Below the pieces are notes generated by a model. The model saw only the letters and a program-made list of their open reading frames with translations. It did no database searches and was not told where the DNA came from. This document shows positions 15,197 through 22,201 of a stretch of 22,201 nucleotides of DNA, piece after piece; within the stretch, counting starts at the first letter, position 1, and each line of letters opens with the position of its first letter. A program made the translations under genes and the position numbers. The stretch is from contig JABDFB010000027.1 of assembly GCA_013286765.1 (NCBI GenBank), forward strand, positions 1-22,201, written 5' to 3'. The stretch comes from Deltaproteobacteria bacterium. Its GTDB lineage: Bacteria > Bdellovibrionota > UBA1018.

Positions 15197-16465
15197 TCAT
15201 GGCTCAGAGAGCCGCAGGTATTTTCGTTTTCTGACGGCATTTAGCTGAATTATGGAGAATAGAGCAACTACTCCTGTCATAAAATGAGTAGTGAAAATGA
15301 GGTTATGAGAAAAGTTCTTTGAGAGGAAAAAATTAAATAGTCCAGGCGTAAGTCCAGCTAATACGTAAGCGATGTTGTAGCAAAAGGCTATCCCAGTGAA
15401 ACGCACTGACTCTGGAAATAAAGTCACCAATAGCGGCAGATAACTTGTAACTAGGGCTGCTATGAACGTCTGAATAAGTATTAAAAACAAAGCCAGACAG
15501 GCAACGCTCTGCTCACTAACCAGTTCAAACATCGGAAAAATAAATAAACAAAATAAAAATGATGTTGCCATTAGAATTCGCGTAGGCCCGATCCGATCTG
15601 ATAGAAGTCCAAACACGGGAAGACAGCAGGCTGCCCATAACAAACTAAATGTATTTGAAAAGTAAATGTCTGGTAAGGCATAGTTAAAATATTTACTAAA
15701 ATATTCTGGAATATAAAGCATGAAGACTATTAAAGCTGATGGAAACAACACAATGGCTGATCCTAATAGTACTTCTAAAGGGTGAAATTTAAATAAACTA
15801 ATAATTGGTATTCTGTGTTCACCGGGTTTTCGCGCAGAACGAGTTTCCTGCATGGATACTCTGATAGCGAAACTCACAATTGCCAGTACACCGCCAAACA
15901 AGAAGGGGCAGCGCCAACCCCATCTAAGGATTTCTTCCTCGGTGAGAATCCGGGATAAGAGCTGTAGGACTAGCGATGCGAGGATAGAACCGAATGCCAC
16001 GCTAGACATGATGATTCCACAATGAAATCCATATTTGTTTGGAGAGGTCTGTTCTGATACAACAGTGATGGCTCCGGGCAACTCTCCACCAAAAGACAGG
16101 CCTTGAAAGAAACGTAAGAGAATCAGAAGTAATCCTGATATCGCCCCTATCTGCGAGTAAGTCGGAAGAAGTCCAATCAATAAAGTGGATAATGTCATTA
16201 GTAACATTACTGATACAAACGTGACTCTTCGTCCAAAACGATCCCCCAAAGATCCAAAAAGAATTCCGCCAAACGGACGGGCTATATATCCAACAGAAAA
16301 GAGTCCTAGTGTATGAAGATACGGGATTTCGCTCTGGCTATCGGGAAAAAAGGCCCTATTTAAATAAGGCGATAACATCGCGTAAACAACAAAATCATAA
16401 TACTCCAGACTGGCTCCTAAGCTAACTAGAGTAAGAAAAATACGGCTATTGGGTTGCTTTTTCAT
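15197..16465 (-). CDS. MFS transporter of the metabolite:H+ symporter (ProP-like) type
   Basis: A 422-residue integral membrane transporter with about 12 hydrophobic segments, near the standard MFS length. It resembles the MHS subgroup (ProP, KgtP, ShiA): the opening LGASLEYYDFVVYAML (residues 16-31, cf. LGNxxEWYDFxxY), the loop 2-3 signature FGSLGDRFGRRVTFVSVML (70-88), and LRFFQGLSFGGELPG (117-131, cf. RxxQGxxxGGE). Proton-coupled uptake of an organic acid, osmolyte or similar is expected; the substrate cannot be told. The frame runs upstream to 16657, but those residues are basic, unlike a membrane protein start, and overlap the end of the hydrolase gene, so the Met at 16465 is chosen although its ribosome-binding site is weak. 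It follows the hydrolase gene after 82 bases and may share its transcript. Confidence 0.87.
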   Translation of the reverse strand: MKKQPNSRIFLTLVSLGASLEYYDFVVYAMLSPYLNRAFFPDSQSEIPYLHTLGLFSVGYIARPFGGILFGSLGDRFGRRVTFVSVMLLMTLSTLLIGLLPTYSQIGAISGLLLILLRFFQGLSFGGELPGAITVVSEQTSPNKYGFHCGIIMSSVAFGSILASLVLQLLSRILTEEEILRWGWRCPFLFGGVLAIVSFAIRVSMQETRSARKPGEHRIPIISLFKFHPLEVLLGSAIVLFPSALIVFMLYIPEYFSKYFNYALPDIYFSNTFSLLWAACCLPVFGLLSDRIGPTRILMATSFLFCLFIFPMFELVSEQSVACLALFLILIQTFIAALVTSYLPLLVTLFPESVRFTGIAFCYNIAYVLAGLTPGLFNFFLSKNFSHNLIFTTHFMTGVVALFSIIQLNAVRKRKYLRLSEP

Positions 16466-16547
16466 GTTATGAGGCCTGGTACCATATTCGACGTAGAAAC
16501 TTGCAAGAAAACATGCGTTGTCTTTACCGGGACTCGCATTCTCTCGG

Positions 16548-17414
16548 CTACTTCGCCGGCATCGGCGCTTCAAGAAACTCCTGAATAAATCCCGCCGTGA
16601 ACTCCGGTGCGTGGCCTGCCGCGTTTCCACTGAGTATTTCGCCCAGGAATTCGCCATGGCTTCCGGGTAGGATCATCAATCTCGCATTCGAAATCTTGCG
16701 GCTCAATTCAGCTGCATGTTCGGGCTTTACGAGGTCTTTGTCACCGATCAGAATCAAGGTTGGTGCTTGAATGGATTTAAGTTCTTTATCAGTGGTATTT
16801 TTAAAACTATGCATGCGCTCGATATCTTTTTCACACATATTCTTGAGCTTTTCTGGATCAGGATTGACCTTCAAGAATGCGTCCTTCAGAGGTTGAGGCA
16901 TGTTTTTGAAATCGGCCTTTTTCATAAAGTCCCAAAGCCAGGAATAGGCGCCGTCCTTGTGAGCCATGTAGGAAACGTACACCAACTTGTGAACAAGCTC
17001 GGGATGACGAATCGCCAGCTGCATAGCGACTCCGGCGCCATTGCTGAAACCCATGACGTCAGCTTTTTTGATTTTCAGGTAATTCAGTAGGCCTGCGACG
17101 TCTTCGGCCGAAGTTTCTGCTCGAAACGGTTTATTTCGATCGCTTGTGCGTCCATGTCCTTGTTCTTCGAGTGCGATCACTTCTCGATCGTGGGCGAAGA
17201 CGGGAAGAATTTTTGAGTACGTTACATCGATCGTGGATCCGCCACCGTTCAAAAGCACTAGAGGGATGCCTTTGGTTTTGCCGTGGACTTCGTAATAGAC
17301 ACTAATCCCGTTAACGGGTGCATAGCCACTCTCTGACAAGGTATCTGCATTTGCTTGCGTACCCGAAATGAAACAAGCAGTCAGGAATATTGAGACAAGG
17401 AAGAAAGTTCTCAT
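16548..17414 (-). CDS. Secreted alpha/beta hydrolase
   Basis: A 288-residue alpha/beta-fold hydrolase with an export signal: residues 1-23 are hydrophobic and end in ANA/D, a good signal peptidase I site. LTAC at residues 11-14 resembles a lipobox but is very close to the start, so lipid attachment is less likely. The catalytic set is visible: the oxyanion region LLNGGGST (54-61), nucleophile Ser124 in GFSNGAG, Asp227 in LIGDKDLVKPEHA, and His253 in PGSHGEF. Family members include esterases, lactonases and haloperoxidase-like enzymes; the substrate is not evident. The gene starts 17 bases after the glutathione S-transferase stop, so they are likely one operon, and a transporter follows. Being exported, it may act on a substrate before uptake; this is inference. 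Confidence 0.88.
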   Translation of the reverse strand: MRTFFLVSIFLTACFISGTQANADTLSESGYAPVNGISVYYEVHGKTKGIPLVLLNGGGSTIDVTYSKILPVFAHDREVIALEEQGHGRTSDRNKPFRAETSAEDVAGLLNYLKIKKADVMGFSNGAGVAMQLAIRHPELVHKLVYVSYMAHKDGAYSWLWDFMKKADFKNMPQPLKDAFLKVNPDPEKLKNMCEKDIERMHSFKNTTDKELKSIQAPTLILIGDKDLVKPEHAAELSRKISNARLMILPGSHGEFLGEILSGNAAGHAPEFTAGFIQEFLEAPMPAK

Positions 17415-17431
17415 TTGTTGGAGCTCTTTTC

Positions 17432-18112
17432 TCAGTTTGTTCGCCGATTCTTGGCGAAGGTAGCGAATTGGGCGTCCAATGCCTTTTTATATCCAGGACG
17501 AGCTTCGCAATTTTGGCGATAGGCGTTCAGCACAGGTATTTGTGTAACTACATCCTCGCGAAATAGTCTTGAGATGCCCAAAACCGTCGTCATTAGAAGA
17601 TCAGCGATTGTAAATCGATCTTCGAGATAATCTTTTCCGTTTAGCCAATTTGATAGATCTATCAACCGATCTTGGGCGTCTTCTAACGCTTCCGGTCGAT
17701 GTAAGATGGCCCATTGTTCTTCTGTAGCCCAACGGTCGATTTGAACCATATTCATCATGTATGGTTCAACTGAATTTAGCGCGGAAAACATCCACGCATG
17801 AGTGCGGGCCCGTTCAATGGGATTTGAGGGCATCAGAGTTTCAGATTTTTCTGCAATGTGCAGCAGAATCGCGCCGGACTCAAAAAGCTGCAAGTCGCCT
17901 TCCTGATAGATTGGTACTTGACCGAACGGGTGCAGTCGCATGTATTCGGGCTTATTCGTCGATTCCCAATCGAACAGCTGTTCATCGTATGGCAATTGCA
18001 ATTCCTCCAGCGCCCATCTGACTCGGAGGTCTCGCACAAATCCGTACGCAGCTTTTGGAACTGATCGAAGTGTACCTATTTTGATTGAGTTCATACAATA
18101 TTTGTTGTGCAT
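17432..18112 (-). CDS. Glutathione S-transferase family protein
   Basis: A 226-residue cytosolic protein of normal GST length. The N-terminal thioredoxin-like domain shows RVRWALEELQLPYDEQLFDW, the cis-proline region LHPFGQVPIYQEGDLQLFESGAILLHIAEK (residues about 60-89) with Pro in QVP and the Glu-Ser pair that binds the glutathione gamma-glutamyl part. The C-terminal helical domain has YLEDRFTIADLLMTTVLGIS, matching the conserved FTIADxxx cap box. GSTs conjugate or exchange glutathione with electrophiles. Two starts are possible, ATG at 18112 and at 18094; neither has a strong ribosome-binding site and the longer is given. It lies 24 bases after the esterase stop and 17 before the hydrolase, suggesting co-transcription in a detoxification or breakdown cluster. 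Confidence 0.92.
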   Translation of the reverse strand: MHNKYCMNSIKIGTLRSVPKAAYGFVRDLRVRWALEELQLPYDEQLFDWESTNKPEYMRLHPFGQVPIYQEGDLQLFESGAILLHIAEKSETLMPSNPIERARTHAWMFSALNSVEPYMMNMVQIDRWATEEQWAILHRPEALEDAQDRLIDLSNWLNGKDYLEDRFTIADLLMTTVLGISRLFREDVVTQIPVLNAYRQNCEARPGYKKALDAQFATFAKNRRTN

Positions 18113-18136
18113 CTCGTAGAGAAAGTCAACTGTGGT

Positions 18137-19033
18137 TCATAATAGAAATTCCGCTACCGAGGCTACGTCCACGGCGCAGTGGCCGCCGTATAGGGGCCTC
18201 CAGTCAATCTTCATTCCCATTTTTGAAGCTTTTTTGACGAAAAAGTCGGCACCTTCAAAATTTCCGTATTTGTCGTAAAGTCCGCAAGAGAGATAAATTT
18301 TCGGGGTTTTAGATATGTCTATGTGGTCCAGAATTTCAATTGGCGAAAATTCCTTCCAGTCTTCTTCGCCCCGCATATATTTTTTCCCTAAAGCGAGGAT
18401 GCCAAGAATCGTCCGAGGCTCTGCCCCAGTTCGTTCTAAGAAAGCCCTAATGTTGCTAAATCCCGAAAAAGGCGATTCTTTGTAGAGGGGTGGGCAAAGA
18501 GACGCGATTTTGTTAAACAAGCCCTTGGTTTTGAGACCTAAAACTAGAGAATTTAGCCCACCCATGGATTCTCCGAAGAGAGTTCGATAGGTCGGTTTTC
18601 CTGTTCTTTTTTCGACTTCTGCTATTACTTCATTCTTAAAAATATTTGCGAGATCGGCGTCAGAATTGCTGCTTGGGGCAAATAACCAGACAGGTCCGAA
18701 AGTCACGGACACCACTTTCGGTGGTTTAACATTTCGGTTAGCCCAGTACTGTTGAATCAGAGAAGTGTAGTAGTCTCTGTCGTTCCAGACCGTTTCATCT
18801 AAATTACGACCATGTAAGTGATAGGCAATCCCACCGTTTGAGCCATTAACCGATGTATAAATACAGGTTCGCCACGCTGCATTTTTCCCTCCGGAGAAGC
18901 ATTCCTTTTCTGCCGGTGTAAAGCTCACTTCTTGCTTTATTGAAGATGAACTGAGGTACGTCCAGAATAGATAAAAAGAGCCCAATGCGATGATACAACT
19001 AGCCCATAGTAAATGTTTTTTGCAAATCCTCAT
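18137..19033 (-). CDS. Membrane-anchored or secreted esterase-like alpha/beta hydrolase
   Basis: A 298-residue esterase D/S-formylglutathione hydrolase-like protein. Residues 8-30 are a hydrophobic N-terminal segment (signal or anchor); a Cys at 13 is too near the start to be a convincing lipid site. The fold marks are AYHLHGRNLDE (oxyanion region, 70-80), nucleophile Ser156 in FGESMGGLNS, Asp254 in GLYDKYGNFEGADFF, and His285 in YGGHCAVDV, in the right order and spacing. The layout ahead of the His (KKASKMGMKIDWRPLYGGHC) matches the esterase D family. It is the first gene of the probable operon with the GST, hydrolase and transporter, and faces the LuxR-type regulator across 163 bases. Its natural substrate is unknown; the mature part should lie outside the cytoplasm. 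Confidence 0.87.
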   Translation of the reverse strand: MRICKKHLLWASCIIALGSFYLFWTYLSSSSIKQEVSFTPAEKECFSGGKNAAWRTCIYTSVNGSNGGIAYHLHGRNLDETVWNDRDYYTSLIQQYWANRNVKPPKVVSVTFGPVWLFAPSSNSDADLANIFKNEVIAEVEKRTGKPTYRTLFGESMGGLNSLVLGLKTKGLFNKIASLCPPLYKESPFSGFSNIRAFLERTGAEPRTILGILALGKKYMRGEEDWKEFSPIEILDHIDISKTPKIYLSCGLYDKYGNFEGADFFVKKASKMGMKIDWRPLYGGHCAVDVASVAEFLL

Positions 19034-19196
19034 AAGGTACTAAGTACAGGTTCGATCTTGTGGGTTCAAGATTTTGTTCTCGGATTTTATTATGATTCGA
19101 TCCATCACAATACTAGGAGCGATTTAGTTCGCGCAGACTCTGTCCTTATGATAACTTAATGCGTCAAATAAGGATGTGAATATTGAGGTTTGTAAT
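19034..19196. promoter_or_regulatory. Divergent control region between the esterase operon and the LuxR-type gene
   Basis: This 163-base gap must hold promoters for both directions. GTACT-A-AGTAC (19037-19047) is a perfect palindrome just upstream of the esterase start, suited to a repressor or regulator site. ATCTTG/CAAGAT (19055-19060, 19067-19072) forms a second dyad. For the LuxR gene, TATGAT (19147-19152) is a good -10, with a weak TTAGTT (19124-19129) at 17 bases. No classic 20-bp lux box was found. Binding of the neighbouring regulator is inference. Confidence 0.4.
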
Positions 19197-20024
19197 ATGG
19201 CTGATATGGTAACGCATGTAGAAAGATATACCTGTTCCAGTCACAAGAAAATTGCACAGCTTTTTGAGCCATTTCAAAGGAAATTCGGTCTTAATTTTTT
19301 TAACTACCATGCTATATCGTCCGATGGAAAGTATACGGCGTTAACCAGTAGACCAGACGTGTCTGAGCACTACGTTACCAAGAAACTTTATCTTTTGGAC
19401 CCCTTGTTGGTTCACCCGAAGCATTTTGGAGAAGGCGCGTTTTTCTACCATTCGCTTGGGCATGAGGCATTGTTGAAGTTCTTTAGTTCTTTTCAAAAAA
19501 ATTTTGAAATGGATTATCCATTTGGCTTAGTCATGAAGTCCAGTAATCCCGAATACGAATTTGAATTTTTTGGGTTTACTGCCGCGACACAGAACTCTAC
19601 GGTTTTGAATTCTTACGTCAACGAATTATCTGCATTCTATAAATTTTGTAACTACTTTAGGTCTGAGGGAGCATCCCTCATAAAGCAAGCACACAACGAC
19701 CCAATAGACTTACTCGCAATAGATAAGTCCCGCTTTTTTCAGGGGCTTCCTATTGAGCTCTGTCCTTCCAAGGAAAAGAAGAAAGACCCATCGGAGAAGG
19801 ATGTTCTGCTAACGCGATCAAAGGATTTATCTGATCGGGAAAGAATATGCCTCCGTTGGATGGTTGCTGGAAAGACTGCTTTCGAAATAGGCATAATTTT
19901 GGGTATTTCCGGTCGCACTGCTGAAAAACACATTGAGAATGCGCTTAAGAAACTTGATATTCCTTTAAACCGTACGGGCGCTGCTTTTCTCCTCGGGAAG
20001 TATCAATTGATTGATGAAGTGTGA
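19197..20024 (+). CDS. LuxR-type transcriptional regulator (solo)
   Basis: A 275-residue regulator. The C-terminal LuxR-type helix-turn-helix is clear (residues about 209-265): LSDRERICLRWMVAGKTAFEIGIILGISGRTAEKHIENALKKLDIPLNRTGAA. The N-terminal half has the size and outline of an autoinducer-binding domain, with the Asp-Pro of YLLDPLLVHP (65-74) at the expected place, but the Trp residues that usually contact acyl-homoserine lactones are not present (Ser/Glu and Phe stand there). No luxI gene is in the window. It is therefore a LuxR solo with an atypical ligand pocket. The frame opens at GTG 19176, but GAGG eight bases before the ATG at 19197 favours that start. It faces the esterase-led operon and is the natural candidate regulator. 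Confidence 0.85.
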   Translation: MADMVTHVERYTCSSHKKIAQLFEPFQRKFGLNFFNYHAISSDGKYTALTSRPDVSEHYVTKKLYLLDPLLVHPKHFGEGAFFYHSLGHEALLKFFSSFQKNFEMDYPFGLVMKSSNPEYEFEFFGFTAATQNSTVLNSYVNELSAFYKFCNYFRSEGASLIKQAHNDPIDLLAIDKSRFFQGLPIELCPSKEKKKDPSEKDVLLTRSKDLSDRERICLRWMVAGKTAFEIGIILGISGRTAEKHIENALKKLDIPLNRTGAAFLLGKYQLIDEV

Positions 20025-20043
20025 AAAAAACCAGAACGTCAGT

Positions 20044-20979
20044 TCATCGCCCAGTATAAGCTACAATTATATCAACGAGTACTTTCGGAATAGATGGAGT
20101 TACCTGGTCTTCTAGGCATGTTCTTACTACTTTCCTGACTTTTAGGTCATTCTCCTTTTGCTGAATAGCTTGATTGAAGTTTTTAAGCTGAAGTTTTGCC
20201 TCTTCTTCACCACTAAAGTAGTCATACTTTTCCAGTCGACCCCAGAGTTTCAATTTTCCTCTCTCAAAGAAGGACATAGTCATGTACATATCGTTGGTGA
20301 GAAATTTCTTTCTGGCTTGAATCAATTCGGCGAGGGTAAATTCGTCGAAGCGTTTTTCCAAAACCGTCTGATGCAGTTTTGATCCATGGTCTGCAACTTT
20401 CACGACAAGACTAAAGTTCTTATTCGAAACAATCGTTTTTTGATGATTCAAGAGGAGAAAGAATACAGGCATGCCTGGTAGAGCGTATGCAATGGGTGGA
20501 TCTCCAGCTTTATCAAGCTGCATAACATTAATGCGCGGATCATTCAGAAACATTCTAGTAACTTCGAAAGCGTTTCCGCGGATGGCATGGGTAAAGGCTG
20601 TCATTCCATCTTTATTTTCCGTATTTGGAAGTACACGAGGATCGTCCAGAAGTGTGGCTACTATGGCAAGGTGATTCTTTTGAGCAGCCCGCATCAGTGC
20701 CGTGTTTCCATCTCGATCGGGTTGATTCACCTGGACTCCTGGGACTTCCAGTAATCTGTTCACTACTTCTTCATGTCCATTTTTTGCGGCGAAAATTAAG
20801 GCGTTGTTTCCTCCGTCGGGACTTACTTTGTTAATATTAGCTTCGTTTACGAGTTCCTCGACCCGAGTAAGATCTCCTGATTTTGCAGCTTCCTGAAGAT
20901 CAGATGCTAAGGCGCCCTGGGCAAGGAATTGGACGGTTAAAGCGATGAAAATAAAATAAAACATATTTAGTAGCCTCAT
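20044..20979 (-). CDS. Secreted ankyrin-repeat protein
   Basis: A 311-residue protein. The Met at 20979 is chosen: AGGATC lies before it and residues 1-26 are a signal peptide (hydrophobic core, cleavage at ALA/SD); the frame opens upstream at 21048. Residues 27-180 hold about four to five ankyrin repeats: DLQEAAKSGDLTRVEELV, GGNNALIFAAKNGHEEVVNRLLE, DGNTALMRAAQKNHLAIVATLLD, DGMTAFTHAIRGNAFEVTRMFLN, then a weak one. Ankyrin repeats bind proteins. A C-terminal part of about 130 residues is Lys- and Phe-rich, with a coiled-coil-like stretch (LKNFNQAIQQKENDLKVRK), and ends in TPSIPKVLVDIIVAYTGR, loosely like an F-box helix. It runs convergently to the LuxR gene with 19 bases between stops and no hairpin. 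Periplasmic or external protein binding is expected; the partner is unknown. Confidence 0.85.
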   Translation of the reverse strand: MRLLNMFYFIFIALTVQFLAQGALASDLQEAAKSGDLTRVEELVNEANINKVSPDGGNNALIFAAKNGHEEVVNRLLEVPGVQVNQPDRDGNTALMRAAQKNHLAIVATLLDDPRVLPNTENKDGMTAFTHAIRGNAFEVTRMFLNDPRINVMQLDKAGDPPIAYALPGMPVFFLLLNHQKTIVSNKNFSLVVKVADHGSKLHQTVLEKRFDEFTLAELIQARKKFLTNDMYMTMSFFERGKLKLWGRLEKYDYFSGEEEAKLQLKNFNQAIQQKENDLKVRKVVRTCLEDQVTPSIPKVLVDIIVAYTGR

Positions 20980-21185
20980 GATTTGGATCCTGTCAATCCC
21001 TAGGGACCAGCTAAACCAGACCTGTTTGGAATTCACACTCGATGTCATGAGCTACTAGGAGTGAAAGATTTTTACTATTCGTAATTTTACGTAGTTCGAT
21101 AGATCGTACTCGCAGTTTATTCCTGCTGGAAATAGTCATGGACTGCCACGAATTTAAAAGTATGATCAGCTTTAGGGGAACGAAT

Positions 21186-21644
21186 ATGGCTGATTCAAAA
21201 AATTCTGTTCGGTTGCATCGTGTTTTGAGGGCTCCTGCGGAGCGCATTTATCGTGCGTTTCTAGATCCGGACGCCATGGCGAAATGGCTTCCACCCTATG
21301 GTTTTACGGGCAAAGTTCATCAAATGGATGCTCGTGTCGGCGGAACGTACCGTATGTCGTTTACTAACTTTTCGAGTGGCAAGAGTCACTTCTTCGGTGG
21401 GAAATATATTGAGCTGCACCCTCATGAGCGTATCAAGTATGTTGACCGGTTTGAGGATCCAAATTTGCCAGGTGAGATGCAGGTAACAGTTACATTGCGA
21501 GAAGTCATTTGTGGAACTGAAATTCAAATCGTTCAAGAGGGCATTCCTGCCGTTATTCCATCGGAGATGTGCTATCTCGGTTGGCAAGAGTCCCTCGCCC
21601 AACTCGGTCAAGTCGTTGAACCAGAAATTCCCGAGAATGCATAG
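21186..21644 (+). CDS. SRPBCC/AHSA1-like (START-fold) protein
   Basis: A 152-residue protein of the AHSA1-like SRPBCC group, small helix-grip proteins with a hydrophobic pocket; functions range from ligand binding to stress, and most are unassigned. Family marks are VRLHRVLRAPAERIYRAFLDPDAMAKWLPPYGFTGKV (residues 8-44), GGTYRMSF (54-61), FGGKYIELHPHERIKYVDRF (72-91), VTVTLRE and the closing GWQESLAQLGQVVEP helix. The frame opens at 21138, but AGGGGAACGAAT before the ATG at 21186 gives a proper ribosome-binding site. Its length is normal. Neighbours give no clear hint; the gene is divergent from the ankyrin gene across about 206 bases that hold a short CGAT-AG-ATCG dyad and no clear promoter. 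Confidence 0.88.
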   Translation: MADSKNSVRLHRVLRAPAERIYRAFLDPDAMAKWLPPYGFTGKVHQMDARVGGTYRMSFTNFSSGKSHFFGGKYIELHPHERIKYVDRFEDPNLPGEMQVTVTLREVICGTEIQIVQEGIPAVIPSEMCYLGWQESLAQLGQVVEPEIPENA

Positions 21645-21715
21645 ATTTTGCACTCATACAGAATAAAAGATCTGTCTAGAAAAAAACTTGTTCAAGACTT
21701 AATTAGGGAGGACCT

Positions 21716-22144
21716 ATGAAAGGCTTTAAACAGTTTCTGATGAGGGGGAACGTCATTGATCTTGCTGTCGCAGTGGTGATTGGTGCGGCATTCACCAGTT
21801 TGATTTCATCTCTTGTCAGAGACTTGCTTACTCCTCTGATTGCAGCCATCGTCAAGCAGCCTGATTTTTCAAATCTGTTTTTTACTGTGAACGGAAGTCG
21901 ATTTACTTATGGAAATTTTATCAATGCGCTGATTTCCTTTTTACTGATCTCTGCAGCGGTCTACTACGCCGTAGTTTTGCCGATGACTGCTCTTGCGAAA
22001 AGAAAATCAGCAGAAGCTGCAACTCCCCAAATGAGGCCTTGCCCGGAATGTCTTAGCACAATTCCGATGCAGGCAAAAAAATGTGCCCACTGCGGATCTC
22101 CTGTAGCGTCTGTGGTTGATTTTCCTTCGGCCATCAAACGCTAG
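21716..22144 (+). CDS. mscL: Large-conductance mechanosensitive channel MscL with C-terminal zinc ribbon
   Basis: MscL forms a homopentameric pore in the inner membrane that opens under tension to release solutes on hypo-osmotic shock. The 142-residue product matches it: N-terminal helix and TM1 MKGFKQFLMRGNVIDLAVAVVIGAAFTSLISSLVRDLLTPLI (1-42), periplasmic loop FFTVNGSRFTYGNFIN, and TM2 ALISFLLISAAVYYAVVLPM (71-90). After the bundle helix comes a zinc-ribbon-like tail: CPEC (109-112) and CAHC (123-126), ten residues apart, which would coordinate one zinc in the cytoplasm. Some MscL homologues carry such tails; E. coli MscL does not. GGGAGGA lies before the ATG. The remaining 57 bases to the window end hold no feature I can name. 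Confidence 0.93.
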   Translation: MKGFKQFLMRGNVIDLAVAVVIGAAFTSLISSLVRDLLTPLIAAIVKQPDFSNLFFTVNGSRFTYGNFINALISFLLISAAVYYAVVLPMTALAKRKSAEAATPQMRPCPECLSTIPMQAKKCAHCGSPVASVVDFPSAIKR

Positions 22145-22201
22145 CAAGAATGTCCTTATTTGTCGTCCTACAAACAATTCCCATAAAAAAACTTACCTGA
22201 A

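Noticed and set aside
16466..16657. N-terminal extension of the MFS transporter
   Set aside because: It overlaps the end of the hydrolase gene, is basic and non-membrane in character, and the Met at 16465 starts at the normal family position.
1..22201. CRISPR arrays, insertion sequences, phage genes, rRNA
   Set aside because: No regular spaced repeats, transposase-like proteins or rRNA sequence were seen on either strand.

Overview
This 22.2 kb window looks like the chromosome of a Gram-negative bacterium. It has several lipoprotein signal peptides, secreted proteins, a CoaA-type pantothenate kinase, a DTW-domain tRNA-modifying enzyme, an ECF sigma/anti-sigma pair, a glutathione S-transferase and a LuxR-type regulator. 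Base composition appears slightly AT-rich by eye. I cannot name the species. A proteobacterial or Bdellovibrionota-like lineage fits the gene mix, but that is only an impression. There are no insertion sequences, phage genes, rRNAs or CRISPR arrays. With the starts chosen here, no gene-free stretch exceeds 300 bases.

Left part (1-3.9 kb): two unrelated lipoproteins separated by a strong hairpin terminator, a small Met/Gly-rich membrane-anchored protein, a DTW-domain (TapT-like) gene broken by a frameshift in an A9 run, and a RadC/JAMM protein. Middle (3.9-9.1 kb): housekeeping metabolism. purK and purE are adjacent and make CAIR in purine synthesis. A PfkB-family sugar-phosphate kinase runs convergently to purE. 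A GT39-like membrane glycosyltransferase and pantothenate kinase coaA follow.

9.1-13.9 kb (minus strand): an ECF sigma factor, a membrane anti-sigma factor and an S41/PDZ protease-like protein are packed as an operon. A 745-residue secreted protein with a low-complexity centre lies downstream. The S41 protein has Ala where the catalytic Ser is expected, so the set looks like a signalling or envelope module containing a dead protease. 14.1-14.4 kb: tRNA-Ser(GGA) with its own terminator, followed by about 150 bases of noncoding DNA dense in hairpins.

14.4-19.0 kb (minus strand): an esterase, a glutathione S-transferase, a secreted alpha/beta hydrolase and an MHS-type MFS transporter are closely spaced and probably co-transcribed; a RibD/DHFR-like reductase lies further downstream. 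A LuxR-type regulator without a visible LuxI partner is transcribed divergently from the esterase, across a gap containing short dyads. 20.0-22.2 kb: a secreted ankyrin-repeat protein, an SRPBCC/AHSA1-like protein, and the mechanosensitive channel MscL with a C-terminal zinc ribbon.

No single, clearly new system stands out. The best leads are the sigma/anti-sigma/pseudo-protease/secreted-protein set, the LuxR-linked hydrolase/GST/transporter cluster, the frameshifted TapT gene, and the hairpin-rich stretch after the tRNA.
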